Source of the DNA: Microcebus murinus
Lineage: Eukaryota; Chordata; Mammalia; Primates; Cheirogaleidae
Length of the DNA stretch: 64,000 nucleotides
Direction: 5' to 3'
NCBI RefSeq assembly: GCF_040939455.1
Contig: NC_134124.1
Span: 30,331,138-30,395,137, forward strand
The position numbers were made by a program, and so were the translations under genes. The number at the start of each line of letters is the position of its first letter. Positions within the stretch are counted from its first letter, which is position 1. Positions 55,433 through 64,000 of the stretch are shown here, piece by piece. The notes beneath the pieces are model-generated. The model had not been told where the DNA came from. It did not search any database and saw only the letters and a program-made list of their open reading frames with translations.

Positions 55433-57739
55433 GAGACAGAACTCCCCCAAAGCAAAGCATTTAATTTCAAATGAAATTTAGTTTGCTTGAGGTTTTTTCC
55501 TTTCATATTTATTTTACGTTGAGGGTGAGAGTTGATTCCCGTGGAGTCCCCTCTTCGGTCATTTTCCCAGCATGAGAGACACTCCATGTTAGTTCAGTCT
55601 GAGCACGGCCTTTCAATTTTCAGTTAGTCCTTGTTTTGGTCCCCATTTTGTCACATGAAGTTCTTCATTTTTTGTTCTCTCTCTCTTTCTTTCTCTTTAC
55701 CCCCTGCCCCTTCCATCTATGCACAGAGGGAGTCCAAGGACGGTAGTAGAGAAACTCTTCTGGAATTTTCTCTCTGAGAAAAAAGTATTTTCTAAATTTG
55801 GAAAAGAAGTGGGTGTGAGGAAACGTTATACAGAACTGGGGTCTAAGGATAATTCTGCCACCAGTATATAGGCTCCTATGGAGAAGATTCAAATCTCCCT
55901 TTTTTAAAAAATGCATTTAATTAAAAGTCGGAACCTCCAGTGATACCAAACACAGAGAGGCACAGCATGAGAATGATCGCGTGGGACAATCTATGTAGAA
56001 CAGCCACTACTCCAGTAGCCTCAGTTTTAGAAATTTTACATTAGGTAGTGTCTGTCATAGGGCATGCATTTCCTTTTCAGAATCCAGAGATTTGTAAAAT
56101 TAAAGAATATCTCATTTATTTGATTACAGAACGCATTGGCAAGCTGAACCAATTTCATTTACACACTCTAAGTACCCAGAAAAGGTAGACAGGCACCAAG
56201 TTCCAAAACCCATGAATATCATATCCCAAAGGAGTCCTGAAACAGATGAGAAATTCCAGGGAAAGGGGAAAGAATGGGGAGCGAGAACACAAAGCCTTAT
56301 TCCCCGCATGCCATGAACCCGCCTGCCAACATCATCTCTTGTTTGCCAGTGGTTTTTACTTCCTTTCAAATACTTTTTTCTGTGTTAAGGATAGAAGTCA
56401 GAGTGAAATCAGGATTTTCCTACCAAAAGTACTCACTTTCTAGCCAGATTTGTTAGAAAGTGGCTACTGCTTAAAGTGAGAAACATATATATATGTACCA
56501 GACAAAGTTAATGGGACCCGAATTTTGTTCCCCAATAACATAATCTTCGAGTAAAGGTAAAACTGTTATTGTATGCCAAGCATTTGATTGGAATTATATT
56601 GCCTTTTAAAGATGTAATGCTAGGTAAATGGGAAAGAAAAGGAAAAGTCCAACTTTAATGACCTTCATTTTACATGCTAAAATGAATGGTAATAACCAGA
56701 AAATAGAGAAGTTCCAGTGAGTTAGGATTCATAAATATTAAATGTAATGGAGGAAAATCACAGATCTTTAAGAAATTAACTTGAACAAATGGTGATTTTT
56801 AGTTATGATGTTGTCATTTTGAGGAATGGTCATTAGCACAGTGGATTGGAATGGGTATGAGCTTACTGTATGGGAAGAATGCCTTCTGATTAACTCAGAA
56901 TTTTTTCCTGATGCTTCAGCCAGTTTACAACTGTACTGTATGTCTCTTCATTTTGAGCTGTGATTGGTTCCAAGAGCTCTTTGTTTAGAGATGTGTGTGC
57001 TCTATTTTCATGATTAAGCTTTTTTATGATTAGAATCCATTTTCTTTTTTGTTTTAACTTTTACTATGAATAATACGCAGTGCCTTGGAGAACTGATTGG
57101 CTGACTGATATAATTGAGTTCAGATGCAGTTTCCTTTCTCTCTGCACTGTTTTGGTTCCCTGCCCCGTTCTGAGTTGTTTCTGACTGCCTGGAAACCACA
57201 CTTTCAGAGCTGCTGTTTGGCATTTTCTTGCAGCAAACTGGTTTCTTGTACAACTTGAATATAATCAACTTGAAGGTAATTGTTGGAAGCACAAAGAGGG
57301 CCCTGTAGTCTCACGTAGAGCCTATTTCCTATAACCCACACAATCATACACACCCTAGCAGTCACTCCTGAAGACAGCAGTTAAGGATGAAATTTTACTG
57401 ACTTTCCATGGGAAGAAATATCCATAGCAAACTCTATGAGCAATTCTCTTAAAGATTTCTTGGGTTCCCCAAATCTCCACTCTCTATGCAGCACTCCTGG
57501 ACTTCTTAGATTCTCTCCAGTCCTTTCAGATTCTCTCTGGCATCTCCCACTGCATCTCCTGGTTTCTCCCTGCATTTCCCTTGGATCTGCCCTTCATTTC
57601 CTTTTCTTTTGTCAGCCTACTACCCCTCTCTGGACATATCAGTTTGCATCTTGCAACTTCACCCTTGCACCTTGCTCAGCAAAAAGCCTACCTTTCCCAG
57701 AATTCACTCTCTTCTTCAGGGGAAGTGAAGGAATTTAAA
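55433..57739. other. long unique stretch
   Basis: No recognised family. Short frames on both strands (55665-55916, 56124-56369, 57014-57292, 57381-57575) have no domains. A short TA run lies at about 56488-56497. Confidence 0.5.
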
Positions 57740-58225
57740 TGATTAATAATGGTTTATTATATTTCTCGCCCCACTGAAATTAATCTTGCATTTGTGTTTA
57801 GGTGTCCTATGGGAGAAAGCAATGTCTCTTCTTCATTTGCTGGTTTTGCCTTTTGGATAATCATGCCCGCTGTGGAATTGATCCCCCTCCCCCTTACAAA
57901 ACTGCACCTCTTGATAGGTGTATTCCAGACAACCATGCCACCAGCCTCCTGGTCACACAGGTGTGGCTCTTAGGAGCACAAGCCCTGGCTCCCTTACTCC
58001 AAATCAGGATATCTCCAAGCCATCCCTTACACTCTGGAGTGAACTGGGAAGATGCAGTTGGAGCGAATCTTTGTGGACATATCTAAGATCATACCCTCGC
58101 TTGGCTTTCTCTCCTTCTTCCCTATGTCCTTACAGATCTTCACTGGGAGAGCATCCTTAGTAAATCACTTATGCATGAATCTTCCTTTCAGGTTCTTCTC
58201 TGGGAGACTTCAACTAAGACAAGCC
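57740..58225 (+). mobile_element. possible old LTR
   Basis: The end text 'tgggagagcatccttagtaa', 'atcacttatgcatgaatctt', 'ctctgggagacttcaactaa' and 'gacaag' resembles a recalled ERV LTR ending (AATAAATCACTTGCAC...GAATC...TCTGGG...CCAACCTAAGACA). The left boundary is a guess and the family is not assigned. Overlapping frames (57749-58279) have no domain. Confidence 0.35.
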
Positions 58226-58254
58226 CTATGTCTTAAGTATTATTATCTATACTT

Positions 58255-58370
58255 TGTGAATGAGGAACCTGAGATGTAGTGATGTTAGGTAATTCACCAA
58301 ATGCCACACACATCTTACTTACAAAGGGAGAAATTGGAACTTGATCTGTACCAATCCAATTCAGAGCACA
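58255..58370 (-). mobile_element. MIR SINE fragment
   Basis: The text 'gaatgaggaacctgagatgt', 'agtgatgttaggtaattcac', 'caaatgccacacacatctta' is a diverged reversed MIR core. Confidence 0.65.
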
Positions 58371-58389
58371 TATTCCTTCCAGCCTAGAA

Positions 58390-58870
58390 TATTGCCTCCC
58401 AATCTACTCGAATCGTTTTCCAAAGCACCATCTGGATCATGCCATTTCTCTGCTTGAAACCTTCAGAAGCTCCTTGTTCCCTGCATTCCTTGTCACTCAA
58501 GGCCCTCAGTGGCAGATGTAACTTCCTGGTCTCGATTCTCACTGCATCACTTCTGTCACTTGTTATGCCCAGGCACATGGGACTACTCAGTGGTCTTCAA
58601 ATATGGGAACTGCTAGTCAAAATATTTGCATTTATTTCTCCTAGCACAATTTCTGTCTGGAATACCCTTCCTTCTTTCTACCCTCCATGGCACATCAAGA
58701 CCTGACCTGACACTCTTCCTCGACAGTATAGCTTAACTATGACCACTTTCATGAAGGATGCCCTCATCTCCCCAGACTGGAGCACGTTTTCTTCCTTGAA
58801 CTCTTGTAGAAATTTAATCACTTTCTTTCATATCAACTGGGGCCTAAAGGAGGGGAAAGTCCTCTGCATT
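58390..58870 (+). mobile_element. L2 LINE 3' region
   Basis: Landmarks: 'aagcaccatctggatcatgc', 'catttctctgcttgaaacct', 'tcagaagctccttgttccct' (L2 TCTGATCATGTCACTCCCCTGCTTAAAACC), 'gtctggaatacccttccttc', 'catcaagacctgacctgaca', 'gaaggatgccctcatctccc'. The 88-codon frame at 58439-58705 is L2-derived. Confidence 0.82.
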
Positions 58871-60149
58871 TTAAGAAAGTGAACAACAGAATTTATGCTT
58901 AAACAAAAGGTTAGAAAGCATTAATTTTGGTTGAGCCCACAGTGGATTAATATCTGTCATGCTGTGATGATAGGACTAGAACAAAATGCTATCGGTCGTT
59001 GTCTTGGTGTTAATAATTATATCTTTTTCAAATTTTCTTGCATTTTCTAAAATACATCAACTTTTGAAAAGTTGCTTCTCTAGGCCAGATGAAAAAGGAG
59101 ATATTACATGAGGAGGAAAGAAATGAAAACAGAAAGAGAGAGAAAGAGAAACAGAGAGAAGGAAGGGGAAAGGCAAAATGGTGAAAGAGGAGGGAAGGAG
59201 AGAGGGTGGGAATACGGGGAGAGAAAATGTGGATGCATTATGAAAATGTAATGAATTGTAAAATCCAGGAAAAGAGAATCTGTCTTTCTTAAATAACAAT
59301 GGGGAGCAGTTAATATCTGCAATGGAAGGAGTGAGTGGACAATGTGAAGATTTTGCATCCCAGCATCAGATGTTACAGTCTTTGTATTTGCTGCTGTTCG
59401 AGACTATTAGGAGGCCTTAGAAAGAAAAAAAATGATGACTGACTGGAACTGAAAGAAATAAGAAGTAATGGCCTGAAACTAGGGGTGGGGAGAAGAGGAG
59501 GTTGGAATAAATTAGATAATAGAAAATAAAATTAATAGTAGGGTCAATTAGACAACAGCATAATTTCCTAAAGAAAGTAATTGAAGCACTAGCATCCAAG
59601 CTGTTCAGAATGAGAAGAGATAAATCAGTGGGAAGATTAATGTGGGCAAACCACAGTGGAGCAAGAAAGACCAGAGGTGAGAAAATCTGTTAGGCTCTCC
59701 AGATGAAATGCACATACCAGATTTCCCGGAGCAGATGCCAGAAGATTCTTGCCCCTCACCGCAGGGAGTAGAAATCCTCGGTGGCATCCTGTTTAGGGTT
59801 GCCAGTCTTGATTCTAGAATTCAGAGGGGTGACATTTCCAGCATCAGGCACCATATGCTTCAATGGTAGAATTTACTGTGATGCCAGGGCCAGCAAAGCC
59901 TGGCGTCCTTGCTGGAGGTCGTGACGTTGGAGAGAATACAAGAGTCACTCGGGAGGACTATGTCTCCAGCAGATTAGGGTCCTGTTTGCCAAAAGCTTAA
60001 GAACTGTTGTTCCAAGTTGGGTCTCTAAAGTAACCATTTTTGCCATATGCATAAGCACAGACAACTGTGTTCTCAATGACAGACCTCGTGCATCTGTTAT
60101 ATATGAACCACAGGAGAGATTCCCCATCAAAGAGATCAGGGTTATCTGA
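58871..60149. other. unique stretch with a GA-rich tract
   Basis: A purine-rich GAGAAAG/GGAAGG tract lies at about 59108-59225. Its reverse strand gives FLSLS-type spurious frames (59057-59358). The rest has no recognised family or gene. Confidence 0.55.
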
Positions 60150-60345
60150 AAGCTTATCCTGACTTTGCTACTAACTAGTTGTTGGCCTTTGACCTATCAC
60201 TCATATCTAGGAGGGCCTGTCTTCTGATCAGTGAAATGTGAACAATAATATATTTGCCCCACCTATTTGGTATGATGATTAAATGATAATGCAAAGCATC
60301 TCTCACAGTGCCTGGTATATGAGGAATCTTTCCATTAAATGTGTT
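60150..60345 (+). mobile_element. MIR SINE
   Basis: Diverged MIR: 'tgctactaactagttgttgg', 'gatcagtgaaatgtgaacaa', 'taatatatttgccccaccta', 'gatgattaaatgataatgca', 'tctcacagtgcctggtatat'. Confidence 0.75.
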
Positions 60346-60522
60346 TCTTTGCTTTCTCAACAGTTCTTTCTTGTTCTAATTTCTGCATTTACATTAACTA
60401 CAAATGTTGATCTTCCAGTGATGTCAGATTTACCTGTGGATACACCCTCCATTTGGAAAATTGAACTGCAGGTGTTAGAGTGAGAAATAATCTTGCCTCA
60501 CCGTCTCTCATCTAAAATGCCA

Positions 60523-61087
60523 TATTAGTTTTCTATTGCTGCCTAACAAAATTACCACAAATGTAGTGGCTGAGAACAATGCCTATTTACGATGTCACAG
60601 TTTCCAAGGGCCAGAAGTGTAGGTACAGTGTAACTAAGCAGGGCTCTCTGTTTAGAGTCCACAGCACTAAAATCAAGGTGCCAGCAAGGTTGCACCCTTT
60701 CCTACAGCTTGGAGTAAGGATCTTTCAAGCCCATCCAGGCCGTCAGGTGGAATTTAATTCCTTGTGGTTGTATGTAGGACGGAAGTTTCTGTTTCCTTGA
60801 CACAATGACACCTGGAATTTTTCTCATTCTTGCAATCTCTCCAACTTCCTCTTTTGCCACATTTTTAAGCTTTCTCTACAGCTCTCAGCCAAGAGAAATT
60901 TCGGCTTTTAAGAGCTCATGGGGTCAGATTGGACCTACCCGGATAATCCAGGCTAATCTCCCTATTTGAAGGTCAAATGATCAGTCATCTTAATAACATC
61001 TGCAAAGTCCCTTTTGCCATGAAACATATTCACTGACATGACATCAGGAGGTGAAGCTCATAAGGGACAAAATTCTGCCTATCACAG
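60523..61087 (-). mobile_element. MaLR LTR (MLT1-like)
   Basis: Reverse-strand landmarks in order: 'tattagttttctattgctgc', 'ctaacaaaattaccacaaat', 'aatcaaggtgccagcaaggt', 'ggacctacccggataatcca', 'ggctaatctccctatttgaa', 'caaagtcccttttgccatga', 'aattctgcctatcaca'. Nearly full-length solo LTR; no retroviral genes nearby. The 73-codon frame at 60579-60800 lies in it. Confidence 0.9.
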
Positions 61088-61380
61088 AGACTTACCCAGA
61101 TGTCCAGCCTCCTAGACTATATATCAGTGTCCTCAACCTTTGTCCTACTGAAAACTGAACTTGTCATCATTCATGACACCTCCAAAGATGTTCCTACTTT
61201 GTGTTCTCTTTCATTATCCTCTTCTGTTCCCTTCTATCATGCTACCTCTGACACCTTATTTTATCATTTCTCTGCCTGCCTTCTTCATTAGAAAAGGTCT
61301 CATGATGGGAGAGACTGTGAACTATTACTTTTTTGGGTCCCAGAGCCTGTCATCATTCCTGATCCTATGCTAGGGAAGTA
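61088..61380 (+). mobile_element. L2 LINE fragment
   Basis: The text 'ctgaaaactgaacttgtcat', 'cattcatgacacctccaaag' and 'atgttcctactttgtgttct' follows L2 ORF2 (CAAAACTGAACTCATCATCTTCCC...CCTGTGTTCC). It starts directly at the MaLR LTR end. Confidence 0.65.
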
Positions 61381-61479
61381 AATGGTCTAATCTACACTAG
61401 AAAGAACTGAGTATGTCCCAAATCCCATGAAAGATGCCTTAGGCTGGTCATATATCATGGAGCAAACACCTGTCTTAGA

Positions 61480-61590
61480 ATTTTAGTTCCAAGCTTTATC
61501 CACTGAGCAATCTTACAAAAGTCACTTAATTTATTTAGGCCACAGCTTTATCTTCTGCAAAACATGCCATTAAAATAAGGAGATGCTTCT
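61480..61590 (+). mobile_element. MIR SINE fragment
   Basis: The text 'ccactgagcaatcttacaaa', 'agtcacttaatttatttagg' and 'ccacagctttatcttctgca' is a decayed MIR core. Confidence 0.65.
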
Positions 61591-62489
61591 CCATCTTTTC
61601 ACTATAATCACAGATTTCTTTTATTTTTAACTTCTAGCAGAACCTGGTTTGGAAATATTTTTAAAACCAAATTATATTTATTCAGTAGTAAATAAATTTC
61701 CCCCACGTTTATCTGTCAAAATCATGTGTTACTTCAAAGCACACCTAATCGAAACACTTGATTAGCAGTGACATTAACTAATGTTACTGTGATGTGAGAT
61801 AATTACCACATCAAATAAATAATAAACAAACAAATAAACGAAGAAACAATTCAAAGGAAGATGTAAACATGTACGGAAGAGCACTACCATCATAAGGTTT
61901 TAAATAAGATGATTTTGCATTAGAAAAAGAAAACCAATTTACTTCAGAACATCAGTAATTAAATTTTAATTTTTAAAAACCTACGGAAATGGTTTTTAAG
62001 ATTCCCCTGGAACTCAGCAATACCTGATTGTGAATCATGAGATTGATTGATCTCCAAGATTTTTCCAGTTCTAAATTTCTGATTCTTAAATTTCAGTCTG
62101 TATTCTATTATCTTGATGGGACTTGGAGGAACTTTCTCCATAGACTGGGGATCTTTGCTTTGTCACATGTGGCAGTGAGAGATCTAAATTCAGAAGCCTA
62201 TAGAAGGCAGCACAAATATATGGGACAAGTCTGAAGCGGGACAGAGAACACGTGGACACAGTTACTGAGCTCCAGCCAATTATTGTCTCAAGGGAATACA
62301 GGCCTGGTGGGATCAGATCTTCTGATTGTAAAAGCAAGCTGGAAATATGGATTTTATTTATGCTACAAAAGAATCATTTTAAAATATTGGCAAGGAATTC
62401 AGTTTTTTGAGATCCTGTGTGGACCATGTGAGCCACATCTGCAAGCCAAATGAGGTCCGGTTTGCAGCCAGCCCTGAAGTTAGGAGTTA
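61591..62489. other. unique AT-rich stretch
   Basis: No gene recognised. About 62425-62480 ('caagccaaatgaggtccggt') faintly resembles the same old hAT-Charlie group as at 50.8 kb, but is too short to call. Confidence 0.45.
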
Positions 62490-62610
62490 GTTTTACACAG
62501 GGGCTAGCAATTATTTAGCTCCTCTCTGTGCCAGGCACTCGTCTCCAACACTGGCTGCACAAATTCCTCGTGCTTTAGTTTCCTTACAATAAAATGAGAC
62601 AGCATGCATG
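62490..62610 (-). mobile_element. MIR-like fragment
   Basis: The text 'agcaattatttagctcctct', 'ctgtgccaggcactcgtctc' and later 'tttagtttccttacaataaa' has pieces of MIR in mixed context. Weak. Confidence 0.45.
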
Positions 62611-63679
62611 TGAGTGCTTTCCAAAACATAGCTGCAGAATTAGCTACTGGGGAATATTCTTATTTTAGTCTTTTGTTGCATCTAAGAAGGAATTAATATC
62701 ATTTTATAATATGTAATCAACTTATTCGAGAAACGTGAATTCTAGGAAAGATGGCAGGGGCAGAAAGGGAGGGGCAGAGAAAAAGAGATGATTTGATGCA
62801 CAAATTCTCAGTTAGTTCTTTCCAGGCATTTTATGTTGTCTCTGATATTCCATGACAAGTAAACATTTATTCTTTGCAAAGATATGATTGTCTAAGATAA
62901 ACTGATATAGCTTAATGTCTATTTTAATCATTCTAAGCTAATAGTAAATGGCTCAGCCTTTGGAAGCTTACAGTAAAATACTCTCTCTGAGATTCCACAT
63001 CCTGGGGAGAAAGCAATCGAATGGTCTCATAAATTTGAACTGCTAACTTAGAAGTGAGAATTGCTATAAAATAAATAAGTCAGGCATGCACCAGAGAACA
63101 CGAGAACCGCATGGACATAAGTAATATTTTCTTAAAGCATAAAGAATGCAGACATTATCTTAGGACTTAGTTTGTAAGTCAGTTAATTTTGGTATATTAT
63201 CATGAGCTGGAGCTCTTTTAAGGGTTTTCATTTTAAAAGAAGATGTAAAATGACACAGATTTTGCTTCGTCTTACTTAACCAAACATCCTCTATGACCAA
63301 TTTAGTTTAAGGTAAGTTAATGGGGCCTTTGTTTTTCACCATGTGTTGGTTTGTCTATGTCTTTGGAGATCTCTTGGCCTGTAAGTATTGTTCCTCAGAA
63401 GAGCGTCAGACCACACCAACATTTAACGGAACTTACTTTTTCTCTCTGTCACATACACACACACATTTTAGAAGCCATTTTGTTTTGCTTTTTCATTCTA
63501 TTCTAGTTGTTGGCCAGAATGAGAACAAAGTTAACTCAGTGGAGATTTCTTTCAGCCTTGGAGAAGAGGAAAGTATGGATACATAGCTTCTAACTTCTGT
63601 GAACAGACAAAATCAGGAAGCTATATTCCTCAATCTCAACTTGCTTCTTAACTACTCATGTTTCTTCTTGCTTGGTTAA
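62611..63679. other. unique stretch
   Basis: No gene or family recognised. A short CA run at about 63450-63467. The 88-codon plus-strand frame (63320-63586) has no domain. Confidence 0.55.
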
Positions 63680-63890
63680 GTGGTAGGCAGTCAAACTGTC
63701 TGTTTCGGGATCTTGGGCAAACTGCTTAAGTTTTTTAAGTTTCCTTTTCCTGATGTGTAAAATGAAAATAATAATAATACCTACTTCATCGCTCTGTTGT
63801 GAGGAATGAATGAAAGAATGCATACGAAGCACTTAGCTTTCCTGACATATGGAAAACATTCAAAAAGTGGTAGCTATTTTTAGTCATATT
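63680..63890 (+). mobile_element. MIR SINE
   Basis: Clear MIR order: 'gatcttgggcaaactgctta', 'agtttccttttcctgatgtg', 'taaaatgaaaataataataa', 'tacctacttcatcgctctgt', 'tgtgaggaatgaatgaaaga', 'gcacttagctttcctgacat'. Confidence 0.9.
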
Positions 63891-64000
63891 GTTGTTTTTA
63901 GCTTATATGGACTGAATCATTTAAGTTTCTAATTTAAGGCAGCTAATACTTTATTTTTATACTATTTCCTGCTATTTTTCAAACCATATTTTTTCTCACA

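Noticed and set aside
55107..55587. 117- and 147-codon minus-strand frames with HAHART-type repeats
   Set aside because: They are read through the GTGC repeat and compete in two phases; no coding signature.
1..64000. CRISPR array, bacterial operon, riboswitch or phage signals
   Set aside because: The Alu, MIR, L2 and MaLR content shows vertebrate nuclear DNA; direct repeats seen are micro- or minisatellites.
1..64000. tRNA, snRNA or other structural RNA genes, mitochondrial insertions and processed pseudogenes of host genes
   Set aside because: No cloverleaf, snRNA box set, mitochondrial gene text or intronless host coding frame was recognised. A covariance-model scan and a protein homology search would be decisive.

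Overview
This is mammalian nuclear DNA, almost certainly from a strepsirrhine primate, most likely a lemur. The best evidence is the Alu elements. Copies near 7.8, 18.6 and 27.2 kb have a characteristic AT-rich linker between their two arms; in the 7.8 and 18.6 kb copies it contains TTGGCCAATTAAT or its complement. They also carry the diagnostic right-arm text of lemur Alus. The sequence is AT-rich and CpG-poor, with dense MIR, L2, L3/CR1-like, Tigger, mariner, hAT, MaLR LTR and L1 remnants.

I see no protein-coding gene, exon or structural RNA gene that I can support. Every open frame is short (169 codons at most). The longest ones fall in an L2 copy (4.1 kb) or a decayed mariner transposase (25 kb), or have no recognisable domain (45.7-46.2 kb). 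The window reads as a gene desert or the inside of a very large intron.

Layout. 0-7 kb: old MIR/L2 scraps, a perfect 32-bp inverted repeat at 2.3 kb and an exact 25-bp direct repeat at 5.4/5.8 kb. 6.8-8.1 kb: two Tigger elements and a lemur Alu. 9-17 kb: mostly unique, with a MaLR LTR sitting in L1 material (12.5-13.6 kb) and an L2. 18-30 kb: the repeat-rich part, with a MaLR LTR, three dimeric Alus and one free left monomer, L2 and MIR copies, a 127-bp duplication (22.1/23.4 kb), a decayed HSMAR2-like mariner and an L1 3' end. 31-44 kb: two related young-looking hAT MITEs, a second copy of the 7.2-kb Tigger, two L3/CR1-like copies, an Alu, and two unique blocks (32.5-33.2 and 43.4-44.1 kb) that are the best candidates for conserved regulatory DNA. 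44-64 kb: mostly unique, with a nested L1/MER2/Tigger cluster (51.3-52.1 kb), AT-rich and GTGC repeat tracts, L2 and MIR copies and another MaLR LTR.

There is no operon-like organisation. The functional content, if any, is expected to be cis-regulatory. All family names rest on recalled consensus text, not on a search; divergence and conservation could not be computed.
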